Source: Takifugu bimaculatus | Lineage: Eukaryota; Chordata; Actinopteri; Tetraodontiformes; Tetraodontidae | Reading direction: 5' to 3' | DNA length: 64,000 nucleotides | NCBI GenBank assembly: GCA_004026145.2 | Contig: CP034991.1 | Location: 15,677,214-15,741,213, forward strand | Part shown: piece after piece, positions 42,952 to 53,919 of the stretch | Numbering within the stretch: the first letter of the stretch is position 1 | Layout of the letters: each line of letters opens with the position of its first letter | Made by a program: the position numbers and the translations under genes | The notes under the pieces: generated by a model | What the model was told of the DNA's origin: nothing | Database searches by the model: none | What the model saw: the letters and a program-made list of their open reading frames with translations, nothing else

Positions 42952-43696
42952 TGTTTAACTTTAACTGTTTTTACGCTGCAAACGATTTACACCAGCGCAC
43001 ACACGGTGCTAGGGTTTCATTAATTTTTCGTGCAGTCTCATTGCCCAGATTAAACGAATATTAAGTATTCCATTCGTAAAGTCATGATTATTAAAGCCTA
43101 TTTTCACACTATTCAAACGCATTCACGCACGCAACGAAGCGGACTTTTGTTTCAATTGAAATTGTAGTTAATTACAAAGAAATAATGTTTTGAAAATGCT
43201 GCCCGAATGTCTTTTAAAAATATGCTTTTTAAAAATAACCATTAAGGCCAAATAATTTCAAAATAAAATAAAACAATTTCTCATTTGTAAGGAGCTGAAG
43301 TTTTGCTCAGCATTGTTAATTAACATCAATACTATTTTTGTTATTATTAATAATCATTACGATGCTCACAATTATCAGGAAATGTGTTATTCTTCTTCTT
43401 CTTATTATTATTATTATGATTATTATTGTTATTATCGTTGTTGTTGTTATTATTAGTAGAAGTATTACACATTTGTTTTTTGCTGCTGAAAGGAAGGAGT
43501 CACGCGTTCTTACCGTTTCAGATTCGCCCATATCGATGACGGAGCTGATGGCTACTGACTCACTCTTTCCTCTCCGGTCCATTTCTTCCACCATGCCGTG
43601 CACGTCGCCTCCAGGGAGGCCGTGGAAAAGCATCGTAGCCGCAGAAGGCAGGATGTTGTAACTGTTCTCTTCAGCTCCGCAGGCTAAGATGTCCAT
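37513..43696 (-). CDS. lhx2: LIM-homeobox transcription factor Lhx2 (five coding exons)
   Basis: Joined exons 43696-43514, 42827-42625, 41993-41623, 40093-39888 and 37803-37513 (minus) give 1254 bases, 417 codons plus stop, with phases 0, 2, 1, 0 fitting at every junction and GT-AG introns. Domains: LIM1 from C74 (CAGC...EDYY), LIM2 from C136 (CARCHLG...HFE), a KGRPRKRKSPGPG basic linker, and a homeodomain at about 276-335 with W323, F324, N326 and R328. The tail (GTPSGPASEISNASMSPSSTPTTLTDLTNPT..., ending SQTTLTSLF) matches Lhx2 rather than Lhx9. Lhx2 is a nuclear DNA-binding factor that works with LDB co-factors through its LIM domains in forebrain, eye and limb development. Usual length is about 400 residues. 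LIM1 reads CGRKIVD where Lhx2/9 proteins usually have CGGKISD, which may mark a diverged teleost paralogue (lhx2a or lhx2b not resolved). Confidence 0.95.
39259..39304. repeat. (CA)n microsatellite in lhx2 intron 4
   Basis: CA array with CCC interruptions, followed by ATAATAAAG. Confidence 0.9.
39888..40093 (-). CDS. lhx2: lhx2 exon 4 (homeodomain, first part)
   Basis: 206 bp, phase 1 in, phase 0 out. It encodes ALSCNENDGESMDRDSQYSS, then the homeodomain through helix 2 and into helix 3, ending ...GLTKRVLQ before the GTATG donor. The splice site inside helix 3, just before VWFQN, is the standard position for this gene family. Confidence 0.97.
41070..41126. repeat. (GT)n followed by a 31-G run in lhx2 intron 3
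   Basis: About nine GT units run into 31 consecutive G (41087-41117) and then GAGAGAG. In the lhx2 pre-mRNA this is a C-run; on the other DNA strand it can form G-quadruplexes. Exact length is unreliable in any assembly. Confidence 0.92.
41623..41993 (-). CDS. lhx2: lhx2 exon 3 (LIM2 and linker)
   Basis: 371 bp, phase 2 in, phase 1 out. It encodes RFSVQRCARCHLGISASEMV and the rest of LIM2 up to HFETLVQGEYQTHFNHAD, a proline/glycine-rich stretch and the basic linker KGRPRKRKSPGPGAELAAYNA. The donor is GTGAGG. CSKML replaces the usual CNKML in LIM2, a mild substitution. Confidence 0.96.
42045..42100. repeat. (ATT)n microsatellite in lhx2 intron 2
   Basis: About 18 ATT units, starting about 50 bp upstream (in the gene's sense) of the exon 3 acceptor. 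Confidence 0.95.
42625..42827 (-). CDS. lhx2: lhx2 exon 2 (LIM1)
   Basis: 203 bp, codons 62-129 (phase 0 in, phase 2 out), CGCAG acceptor and GTAGG donor. It encodes the first LIM zinc-binding domain with the pattern C-x2-C, H-x2-C, C-x2-C, C and the ending KEDYYR. PLPCLTGERVALCAGCGRK at its start is less conserved than the rest. Confidence 0.95.
42873..42951. repeat. back-to-back (CA)n and (GT)n arrays in lhx2 intron 1
   Basis: CA units at 42873-42891 and GT units at 42905-42951, separated by 13 bases, are self-complementary. They lie about 45 bp upstream (in the gene's sense) of the exon 2 acceptor. Confidence 0.93.
43387..43470. repeat. AT-rich trinucleotide tract in lhx2 intron 1
   Basis: Mixed TTC, TTA and GTT units. 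They create spurious poly-Ile/Leu frames on both strands. Confidence 0.85.
43514..43696 (-). CDS. lhx2: lhx2 exon 1
   Basis: Two in-frame ATGs: 43696 (MDILACGAEENSYNILPSA) and 43633 (MLFHGLPGG). The inner one matches the start usually annotated for Lhx2 and has A at -3. The outer has C at -3 but G at +4. The 21 residues between them resemble the longer N-terminus known for Lhx9 (a C-x-AE-x-x-S-x-x-L-x-P-x-A pattern before MLFHG), so the outer start may be used too. The exon ends ...ESET at a GTAAGA donor. Confidence 0.9.
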
Positions 43697-44400
43697 CAGA
43701 GGCGAGAATGGCGCTGTTCTTGTCTCTCTTTCAGTTTGTCCTTCCTCGGCGTTTCAAATAGGAAATCCAGACCAGGGTGGAAAAAGAGACTGAAAAGTTG
43801 GGCACGTGTTTTCCACACTATGCCTCATCTGCCAATGAAAGCCGTCATCTGAATCTTTTTTGCTATTATTAAAAAGATAAATATAATTTTTTTGAAAATC
43901 CTCCAATAAGTTTTAAACCTATATTTTTTTTGTCTAGATTTTGTTTCGTGAACAAAAGGCTGGACATGTGCAGGAGTCACACCGGCAATGACTGTTCTTC
44001 ACTGAGAGAAAGATTTAAAAAGCAGGTTTTGCACAGATAAAAAATCTTGATTTACAAAACGTGCCACAGCTCAACCTTCGTTGCAATGTGCGCTGCGCAA
44101 TCGCAGAGAGAAGAAAATACAAGTCCAAAAATCTGCCAGGAGCCCAAGAAAACCCTCCTCCAGGCTTCCAGGTTCAGTCCACACTTGTGCTTGAAAACTG
44201 CCGAGTTTTGATTTTCAAACTACCTCTGCTTTGCTTTAACAGCATGAAAATAGAGTCAACATTTCAAAGTGGTCGTCTGGCTGTGCTGCACTATTCCTTT
44301 CCAGTGTGTTTGCTCAATATTGTGTTGGATGTTCACATGTGCGTAACGACAGAAGAGGAGGAGCCGATTTACGTTGACTGACGAGTGCCTGCTGGCCCCC
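43697..44400 (-). promoter_or_regulatory. lhx2: lhx2 5' UTR and proximal promoter region
   Basis: Sequence immediately upstream of the first ATG. I see no convincing TATA box at a usable distance. A CpG-containing stretch near 44060-44115 and 44380-44520 fits a CpG-type promoter of a developmental gene. The transcription start cannot be fixed from sequence. Confidence 0.35.
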
Positions 44401-44598
44401 CAAACCGCCGGGCTCCCTTCTTCAGTCCCGGTTGGACTCCCCACTCCTTATCAACACGATGTTACTGCGTCACGACGCACCGTTGGTGTTCATTGGCTCC
44501 TCCGCAGAACTGTTCGGCTCTACTGGTCTACTTGCCGACTGGTCTCAAAGAAAAAGCAGAAACCTTTCTGCCTCCGTTTCGAATGGAGCACCCCAACC

Positions 44599-44602
<4 letters not shown>

Positions 44603-44659
<57 letters not shown>

Positions 44660-44669
44660 TGTGTGTGTG

Positions 44670-44727
<58 letters not shown>
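44603..44727. repeat. long interrupted (GT)n microsatellite upstream of lhx2
   Basis: About 125 bp of GT with GAGAGAGA interruptions, 0.9 kb upstream of the first lhx2 ATG. It produces poly-Cys-Val and poly-His-Thr artefact frames on both strands. Confidence 0.97.
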
Positions 44728-44731
<4 letters not shown>

Positions 44732-44899
44732 AGAGAGTCGTGTCGGTCCTCTGAGGTCTCTGCGCGCACCGAGGAGGTCCACTGGGAGCTTTACTCCAGT
44801 GACGTCCATGGGTCTCCACAGCAGGCCGGCCTCTCCATGGCACCAGAAAACAACCCGGGGAGGCTCCTCAAAACTGCCGGGAAGCAAACATTGATTCAT

Positions 44900-46234
44900 T
44901 TATTTAGTTATTTTACTTATTCGTTTCGAGGCAATGAAAAACTATAGAGCATGAGAATTTTTTTTTTTTAGAATTTTGATTGGTTGGGTGGTATTTTTTG
45001 GTATTATAATTTTTAATAATCGAAGTTGTAAAACGAGGATGAGCTTAGAGTTTGCTGGTTATGTCTATATTTTCTTAATTTCAGGATGTTGCGCAGACAG
45101 TGGGGGCATCCGACTCTTTCTCTGTAATTAGCTTTCTACTCTTAATTGGGTGGAGAAAGTGACGTCAGCTGCCGGTCTGATCTCACACAAAGACACTGGT
45201 CACAGCTGTCACGTCACTGTTGTCGATGCGTTCAGGAAAAGGTATTGGGAAGGAAACTCCTGCTGCACTTCGGGAGTAAGTTTTACAGCAGAAATATCAG
45301 AGTAGACACGTTCGTCGTCATGGGAACCATATCTTAATGAAATTCTATCATTGGTGCTTTGTTTCTGATTTTGGACGCGTTCTCTTTGATCTTCATTCTT
45401 TTTAAATTTAAAACAAACTGACGTTCTTTTAAAGTAGAAACAAGACATATGCATTCATCCGCAGCTTTATTAGATAAATAAACATTTATTAAGGTATTTA
45501 TTCATTGATTGTTTCAACATTGAAATGATAAAATCAAAATCACAGGGATAATTAATCATTAAAACACTATCAGTAGAGAGCAGAGAAGACTTATGCAAAA
45601 ATGCTGTAAAATTAAACATTTGTTTAAAAAGGTCAAACCAAATAATGGTTTCAGAGTAGCAGAAGAGTGTCAGCTGGCTCATTGACTTGTAGCAGACTCG
45701 GCCTGTGAACTCCTCCAGCAGCGCTGATTTAATTTATAGCACGTATATGTCAATAAAACATAAGGAAAGACAGTAACTGCTTCTCTTCTTTTTTCGTTCT
45801 CTTCATTTTTTCGTGGATTATGACTTATAAAAAATATGTTTTGTTAATCTTAATGCTGGTTAAAAGCCTACACACTGAAAGATCAGGGCTGTCAAAATTT
45901 TTCTTTTGAATCTACATCTAAATTGAAAGTTTACATTAAAATAACTAAATCTGGCAATCAAATATAACCCTTGTTTCTGTTTTACACTATTGCTATAATA
46001 TTTTTTCTTTCTTTGGTATTCCTTCAGTATTTTTTGGAAAGTGTCAGAATCTTTTCTCAAACACATTTTTTAGCCACATATGCCATATTATAAATATTAT
46101 ATTGTACTTTTTATAGAGATGTGTGATCATGTCAATAGCACCTTCTGAGAATCCATACTGTCATTAATTTGCTCCAAACCCATTTTATTTTATTTTGAAC
46201 ACAAATTGTGACCTTTTTTGCATGTGTAAGGCTG

Positions 46235-46238
<4 letters not shown>
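44900..46238. other. AT-rich non-coding stretch upstream of lhx2
   Basis: No genes or known repeats recognised. Confidence 0.5.
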
Positions 46239-46288
<50 letters not shown>

Positions 46289-46306
46289 TGTGTGTGTGTG
46301 AGTGTG
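46239..46306. repeat. (TG)n microsatellite
   Basis: About 33 units with a CGCG interruption. Confidence 0.95.
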
Positions 46307-46606
46307 CACATGTATGTATGTTGGTCTAAAATGCTGATGCAGCTTCTCTATACTTCAGGGAGGCCATCAATAATATAAATCTGCATCTCTGGGAAAAACA
46401 TGGTGGACGTCAGAGTGCAGCCATATTTGTGATTTTTTTAGAGTGCGTGTGGAAGCTGAGAGGAGCCAGGTCAGGTGCTTGACTTTAATGGGATGCTGGG
46501 AATTGGGAGTGGGTTTCCATGCTCTCTGAGGAGAACCAGGTTGTAATTAAGAACAGGGAACAAACCAAAGAAGACTAAAGACACATGAAAGAGAGCATGT
46601 AAGCAC

Positions 46607-46608
<2 letters not shown>

Positions 46609-46664
<56 letters not shown>
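46609..46664. repeat. (AC)n microsatellite
   Basis: About 28 uninterrupted units. Confidence 0.95.
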
Positions 46665-46666
<2 letters not shown>

Positions 46667-46669
46667 AGT

Positions 46670-47475
46670 GATGCACATGTAAACATAATTTAATACAAAA
46701 CTGAGCAAAAATGAAGCGCTCATCAAAAACCTGCTGCTCAACGTGTGAACAAATATCAGCGTTTTGATCAGATGGATTCTCGTCAGAAGCCACCATACAC
46801 CATAACATTTCTCGCAGAATCCCAGAAGAACAAATGTTGATTTTAGAGGAAGTTTTCATCTAGAAGACAATATGGTTTAGATGTTGGAGGTACATTCATC
46901 ATAATTGGTTTGTAAATACAACACAGAATAAATGAAGCTGTGCCATAATTCACTCAACTTGCCATGGACACACTTGCAATAACTTGTAAAAATGTAGGCT
47001 TCAGTGCTAAACCACAAAATAACAGGTAACACATACAAACCTTTCATTGTCCCCAATGTTGGTAATGAGCATGAGCAAGAGAAAACACCTACAATAACTC
47101 CAGAGGTGCTGAGGGAAGATTTTAAAACTTTTACATCACAGTTGTGGCTGAACACTGGATAGATGAAGATTCAAGGGTTCCAGACACAGTCAACATAGAG
47201 GAAGTCTACAGGAAGTCCCTTTGTGAGGTAGAGCTGTGAGAGCATATCAGAAGGTTCTACTGCAGCAGAGTAGTTGGGTTCTACTTTTCCAGTTTCCATT
47301 TCTTCTCTAGCTTCTGGGAGAAAATCCACTGAGCAGATAAACTGATCCACTCTTTTAAATTATGAAGCACTTTAATTGAATCGTGAGTGAAGTGAAGTCA
47401 CTCTTAAAGGAACACAATCTGACAACCAAGAGTCAGTCTGTTTTATTGATCATTGCCTGTCTACAGATTCTACCA
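46670..47475. other. non-coding stretch without recognised genes
   Basis: Nothing assigned. Confidence 0.5.
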
Positions 47476-47479
47476 CTGT

Positions 47480-48070
47480 TAACATGTTCTACCTCTGGCT
47501 AAATGTTCTACCACTGTCCAAATGTTCTACCTCTGTCTAAATGTTCTACTCCTGTCCAAATGTTCTACCTCTGTCTAAATGTTGTACCCCTGTCCAAATT
47601 TTCTACCTCTGTCAAGATGTTCCATCACTGCAGCTTTGTTTACCTCTATTTCACATGTTCTAACTCTGTCTAAAGGTTCTAACTCTATCCACATGCCCCA
47701 TCCCTGTTGACACAATCTGCTTCTGTCTACAGGTTATACACCTCTTCTCATGTTCTACCTCTTTTCACATGGTCTACCTCTGTCCACATGTTTTACCTCT
47801 GTCTACCTGTGTCTAGAACTTCTCTACCCAGCCGGCCATCAACAGGTGGGTCCCCCCATATTAGCCTAGTACTGCTGAGGGTTTCTTCCTATTAAAGGGG
47901 TTTTTTCCCTTGCCACTGGAAGTCAGGCCCTGGGTTTCTGTGAAGCACCTTGAGATAATTTTGATTCTGTTAGGTGCTTTAAAAATACAGATGAATTGAT
48001 TTTTTTTCCAGAGGCTGCCACCTCTGTCCACAGGTTGTACCTCTGTCTACAGTTCCTACCTGTCTTCATG
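47480..48070. repeat. degenerate minisatellite interrupted by a dispersed repeat
   Basis: Units on the pattern ATGTTCTACCTCTGTCCAA (about 19-20 bp) are repeated many times from 47480 to 47830 with single-base changes (CCTCTG/CCACTG, TCTAA/TCCAA). Similar units resume at about 48015-48070. The centre (47830-48003) is the dispersed repeat described separately, suggesting insertion into the array. Confidence 0.85.
47830..48003 (+). repeat. dispersed teleost repeat (TTCCTATTAAAGGGG type), copy 1
   Basis: Pattern 'cagccggccatcaacaggtggg...tttcttcctattaaag...tttttccc...gccactgg...cttgagataatt...aaatacagatgaattga'. The same pattern is seen at 53705-53915 and widely in fish genomes, usually ending in (TTGAA)n. 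Class unknown to me. Confidence 0.7.
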
Positions 48071-48079
48071 CTCTATAGC

Positions 48080-49060
48080 GTCACAAAACCCTGATTTTTT
48101 TCCAGAGTGAAACATCTCTCCATGTTTTCTCTCCAAGCCTGGACATTAACATCAGGACAGGTGGTAATAGCTGGATCTGCTACTCTGCTACTTTGTGTGA
48201 TGATGAAGCTGAAGCTGAAAACAGACTTCATAAAGGTGGCATGCAGACCTAATTTCCTTAAACGGGTTTAAAATCCATTTAATTTTTTAGGAACTTTTAA
48301 TTCTAAACATACAAGGGGAGATTCTCCTTTTAGCATGAACAGTAACTGATACTCAAACTTGTAGTTAAATATTTTCAAACTGAAGTCAAACATTTTAAAG
48401 GAAAGCATCCAAAAAAACAAGCTGTTTAAAATGATCTTACAGGAGAAATTAGGCCCCCAACAGTTTTGGCAGATAGCAAGAAGCAGAGAATTTTCACACA
48501 ATGCCTCTTTACACTCTGCTGCACCCACTTGCGCTACAACCTACCGAAGCTGCTTCACAGATCATTGATGGATTCAAATGCAGGAACAAAGACATTTGAA
48601 CTCAATGTTTTGCATGGCTGGAGCACTGTTCTGTCTGTGCATTACAATAAACCTTCAATTCATTTTTCAGTGAATCACTTTGTATGAAATTAAAATGTGA
48701 ATTTGCAGTCTTGGGGATTTCAGTGCAAATAATATGGAACTGTGACATGAGGTTGTCTCCTCAATGAACAGCCCTTGTTGGTTGTATGTATAAGGAACAA
48801 CATAAATACTGCATACATCCAGCTGGCATTAAATCGCATATTACACATTATCAAATGTTATTCTGTTACCAAGATGTGCCAATTAGCTTGATTGTTTTTG
48901 GAACATTTTATAAAATTTTTAGTGTTTACAAACCAAAATGATTGAAGAAGCTACATTCAGATTCTTTGCCCCAGGATGGAATTTAATTAAACATAAATAC
49001 ATAAATCTGACAATAAGAACCAGCATATAGATGACGCTAATCAATAATTAGCACTGTCTG
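48080..49060. other. non-coding stretch without recognised genes
   Basis: Nothing assigned. Confidence 0.5.
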
Positions 49061-49069
49061 GTTGGCGTC

Positions 49070-49665
49070 GTTCTCATGGCGGCGTTAAGGATCTGTTTTT
49101 CTGCAGGTTTTGTGCAGAGGTGTTCTCCCACCCCAGCTCCTGTCAATCAGCCACAGACTGCAAGGATTACAAAAGGAGCTCGTTCTGCCCCCAGAGCCCC
49201 TCTTTGGAAAGCAATTCTAAAACTTACATGCCTCTTATTTGTTGGGTCAAAGGTTAAATTGCTGACCCTCCCCTCTATTCCACCGGTCTTGCTCTCCCCA
49301 CAGTGTCCAGGCTGTACTATGAGTCTTATATTTACATGGATTAGAGTCCTTTCACGCTACATAAAAGAGCTGGTTCACAGTCAAAGGCTGAGGAGCAGTC
49401 CATGCTGCCCGAGTGGCCACATTATTCAGTGACAGACAATGACCATATTGTAGTTATGTGGAAAAGGTGGGGGCAGGAGGAAAGAGAAATCCCCCCTTTG
49501 CCATGGCAAAGTCCGACACTTGTGCCACAGACAGGGGAGGGCTGAGCCCCGACCACTTTTTCAAGCCGAACAAACAAAGCCTACCCACTGTGAACAAGAT
49601 GAAGATGTCAAAAGCTTTTAGGCAGGGGGGTGTGATGGGGTTTAGAGGATAAACCAACAAAACAA
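49070..49665. other. repeat-poor block, candidate regulatory element
   Basis: About 600 bp of complex, relatively GC-rich sequence free of simple repeats, about 5.4-6 kb upstream of lhx2 exon 1. It has two Sox-type motifs (GAACAAACAAAG at about 49567) and a TGTCAATCA site (about 49141). Open frames of 60-118 codons on both strands show no family resemblance. Confidence 0.3.
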
Positions 49666-50029
49666 GTGAAAAGGTCTTTCTCAAATGGATAAATCCCACT
49701 ATTACTAAATCTACATTTCCCCATCAGATTTACTCTCTCCTCCAACATCCTCTTCCCTCCCCGCCCTCAAAAACCAAACCAAAACACACAATAAAAGAAG
49801 GAAGTTGCACTTTAGGGATGGATGGGAAGTTTGGGAAGCCTCCAAAGAGTTTGCAGATTATATAAGATTACTCTATTCATTTTACAACAGCAATCAGATC
49901 AATATTGTCTTTGATCGGTCTCATTGATCATTAGGTCTGATACATAAAGTTTTTATAACAATATTAATACATGAAGATTTCACTGCAGTAGTGAACACAT
50001 ATGGTACATAAATGTGCCAGAAACAATAA

Positions 50030-50160
50030 GCCTGCAGCACTGGAGATTGAATGGCATAAAGAGACCTGGTATACAGCTCCAGCTAATTCACATGCAAATG
50101 GCAGCCTTGCATTGACTCTGATTAACTCCCTGTGAGTTAATAGAGTTCCCTGTTAAGAAA
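50030..50160. other. candidate regulatory block with octamer
   Basis: Contains the exact POU octamer ATGCAAAT at 50092-50099, next to CTAATTCAC and followed by GATTAACTCC and GAGTTAATAG homeodomain-type sites. Confidence 0.25.
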
Positions 50161-51031
50161 AAAAGATTTAGCTGCTTTTGAGTAAATGGTACAAGAAGGA
50201 GAGAGACACAGAAAGACTCTTAATGATCAATGCTGCACAAATGTGGAACACAGTGGAATGAGGACAGAGAATGGAGACAAAGGAAGGCAGCACTATTTCT
50301 GTTTTTAATGGCAGAAGTTCTGCTGATGTCTTTATCATGTAATTGACTCAATAAAAATAAAATATCTATGAGCCCAACATAATCTATAAATGACAATGAC
50401 ACATGTACAAAATACATTAGATGCATTTAACAGAAGTGTTCCTAAAGAGATTGAGGGATAGTTCTTTCTGCAATTGACCTATTGGTGCATAGATGGGGCC
50501 TCTGGAAAGAAAACTCTTGGATTATTGGAAAGGAACCATCCTGGGGGAAGCTTAAAGAAGTACTCAGGCAATGTAATAATAAACCAGAGGTAAAGATAGC
50601 GATTGTGGAACAGAAGATAAAATGAAAACTGACTCATGAAAAGAGTAGGAAACATGCCAAAGAAATAACCAATTTGGCTTCTGTAACTGAGGTGGATCTA
50701 CTTTATCATGTAGTGGCAAATATCATAGCTATTTTTCTTTTAATAAACTTAATCTTAGATCATCGTATTTCCCATGACATCAATATAATTGTAAAAGTAC
50801 AATGAATTAATACAGGGTCTAAACAATAGATGTTTGTTATGAACTATGACCATGAGAAGTAAAAGTCAAATCATTCATATTCATTAGATACTACTTGGTC
50901 CTGCTCGCAGCTTCTTCTGTTAAAATAAGTAAGGTAAGTTTTTACTGTCTCTGTTGCTTGTTCATGAGTCAGTTTTTGGCTTTCTGTGCAGAACACAGAG
51001 ATAATCTGGAATGTTTGATCTTACTGTGTTT

Positions 51032-51049
51032 TACACACACACACACACA

Positions 51050-51121
<72 letters not shown>

Positions 51122-51122
51122 C
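51032..51122. repeat. (AC)n-(GCAC)n-(AC)n microsatellite
   Basis: A core of about 15 GCAC units between AC arrays. The alternating purine-pyrimidine sequence with CG steps favours Z-DNA. Confidence 0.95.
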
Positions 51123-51129
51123 AAGAATG

Positions 51130-53690
51130 AAACAATCAGATCTACTTGGTGGTCTACTTTTTAAATTACATGATATATAGTTTTTATTTTGTCGATTAGA
51201 ACATAATAGGATCTTGCATTTACATATTTGGCTGTTCTAGTCTTGGTCTACTGAGTTTTGAACAATTTCATGTTCTAGCTCCATGACCAGCCTCAGCGGT
51301 AACACTCTGCATGGTCCTTCTTTGCTGGTGTGAAACCAAGAGAATATCCTTTGTCAAGGTGTACTCGCCTCAATTCTCACTCATCGCCCCTGGCATCAGG
51401 GTGTTAAGTTATTTGCTCCAGAGGACTCCACATTCACATTTTTACAAGACCCAAGGTTATTAGGCAAACAGGCTCTACACATGTCCCCTGCTATGACAGT
51501 TTTCACAGTCAAGGATTTCGACCTTTATTTCCATCCAAGTACTGCCTCCATTCCCCTTCACACCCTCTGTGACACACACCCCCATATACAGCCACCACCA
51601 CCCTTCTCCAATCACCATTCACTCTGTCTTAAACGAGGCGAGAGTCCCTAAATGTGTAGTGGGTGTGATCACAGTGTAGTTACTCCGGCTGGAAGACTTC
51701 AGGCAGAATGGCTGCAGACCTGAGTCTCGCCATCTTCCCTGAGCACTGACAGTCCACCCCCCCCACCCCCACCGTCTGCTTTCCAGCTTAATTTACAGGG
51801 ACGTCTTTGCATAGTTCAGGAACTGTGGTTCTAGTGACCATTTATTCATGAAGAGGACACAAATGACAAATGTGTGCTTTGCCTTTGTACTTTAAAAATG
51901 CCTTTCTCATAACTAAAACTGCTCTGATCAAAAGAGCACGTAACATCAAAGCAATTCACCCTCCGATAGGGCGATTGAAAGTTGAGCTTGAGCACTGTTT
52001 CTCTTGCATTCATCCTGGCTTGGTTCTCATTAGCTGCTCATTTAATCAGATGCACCATAAATTAGTATGACTTTTCTCTGGGTTTGATGCATAAAAGTTG
52101 AATCTCAAGGACACATGATTTTAGCACACTCAGACAATAGCAGATCTACAGAAAGTACTCATTTCTGGTTAAATATGAGCCAAACAGCTTAAATTAAATT
52201 AAACATGTTTAACAAAATTAAACAACATTGAATGAAAAAAATGTTCCAAGGCACACCCATCACAGAATGGACATGGCTAGTTCCCTCTCCTAATCATGTC
52301 TGGCTAGTTTTGGCTAGTTTGGCTTGTTTCTAGAAACCTCTGATGGCAGTTTGAGGAATCTGTAATCCATTGAACCTGCTCAGAGGTTCTCCTGTGTCCT
52401 CCACCACACAGGCAAGAATTTGGAGGAGATACCAAGACACAGGCAGCAGGACTGCTGTCTGCTCCTTCAGAGTTAGGGGAGCAGAATGAGCACTGCAGGA
52501 CATTATTATGTTCCCGAATTAATGCTTCATGAATCTGTGTATGGGGGGATGTTCCTCCGCTTTAAATAGATATTGCTGTATGGCGTAGACATTGCTGGTA
52601 TGTCAACAGCTGAGACATCTATGTTAAAGCTGATACAGCTTTTATATTAAGGCTATGCATTTAATGATAGTAAGGTTCAGACTGACTTCCTACTACTATT
52701 CTAATTATCTATAGTTTTCTATTATTATCTGTGTCAGGGGCTTAGGAAATGAGCTTTTAACACAGACTAAAGCAGACCTCAAGACGGATAAAAAAAGATG
52801 ATTTTCTGACTGTAGAAAATATCTCACCCACTCTGCATTTAAAAGTTCAAATTTTAGTAGTGGTGTGGGTGGTCGTTGGGGTTGGGGGGGGTGGGGGGAA
52901 GTGGTGTGCTTTATCATTTGCGATTATTTCAAATTGACTTCAAATTCACTGCTCACACGATATCCCAGATATTTCAGTCCACTATATGAGAACTGTGAGG
53001 TTGCCTGGCACCCTGTAGGTCGAGTGATGATGAAGACAGCATTCATATCTTCCAACTAATGAAGATATCAGTGCCTTCAAAACAGTAAATCAGCCAGTAA
53101 CATGTCCCATGTTGTCCCAAAGTGATTTATTCAGAACTGTATAGAAGTCTTGTAATGCTCCCATGCTCTGTTTTGTATTTTCCCTCAGTGGTGTAATAAT
53201 AGAGGCTCTTAAATCATTAATAATTTGTGTTTGGATATTTTCCACCAAACGATGCGGCGTATATAGGTAAAGTGGCATCTACATATACAAAAATGAACAT
53301 GTTAAATGGACATGTTAATTTAACTTGGTAAATTAAAACCCTTAAATTAACTCTAAAATGAACAAATAAGGATTATTCCATACTAAAGTATTCAGAGAGC
53401 TTATTTAATCAGCTCTGACACAATTAAAATCTGTGCTCCAGGGATGCAGAGGGAGGAAGAATGCCCCCCCCCCCCACACACACACACAAAAACACTCACG
53501 TGTGGGTATGTGAGTGTGTCACCGCACCCAGAGTGTCACTTTCTGTTTTCTGAAAGCACAAATGAACCTCTTTGCCAAGTGAGCAGGGTAGATGAATCCG
53601 AACAAGGTGAACCCACTGACCTAGGCATTGATAACTTATTGTAATTAATGTATTTTATGTAAATTCCCTTTGCTTCTTGTCCTCCCTCAT
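51130..53690. other. non-coding stretch without recognised genes
   Basis: Contains a G-rich tract at 52862-52900 (GGTTGGGGGGGGTGGGGGG) and a C-run at 53465-53476. No genes recognised. Confidence 0.5.
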
Positions 53691-53704
53691 TCTCCTTCTC
53701 TGCC

Positions 53705-53915
53705 CAACCAGCCATCAGCAGACAGGGCCCCCTGTATGAGTTTGGTCCTGCCCAAGAATTCTTCCTGTTAAAGGAAGTTTTTTCCTGGCCAGTGTTGCTT
53801 GTTGGGGGGTCAGGCCCTGGGATTTCTATAAAGTGTCTGGAAACAATTTAATATGATCCCCTGATAGAAGACATTATATTAATAAATATGAATTGGATTG
53901 AATTGAATTGAACTT
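53705..53915 (+). repeat. dispersed teleost repeat (TTCCTGTTAAAGGAAG type), copy 2
   Basis: Same family as 47830-48003: 'cagccatcagcagacagggcccc...ttcttcctgttaaag...tttttcctgg...gtcaggccctggg...' ending in (GAATT)n-like ATTGAATTGAATTGAA. Confidence 0.75.
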
Positions 53916-53919
53916 TGCA

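Noticed and set aside
44374..44899. Cys-Val and His-Thr rich frames upstream of lhx2
   Set aside because: Generated by the GT microsatellite.
47480..48070. CRISPR-like array of 19-20 bp units
   Set aside because: Units are contiguous without unique spacers; it is a minisatellite in a vertebrate genome.
51041..51122. CRISPR-like regular array
   Set aside because: Simple tetranucleotide repeat in a vertebrate genome; there are no spacers.
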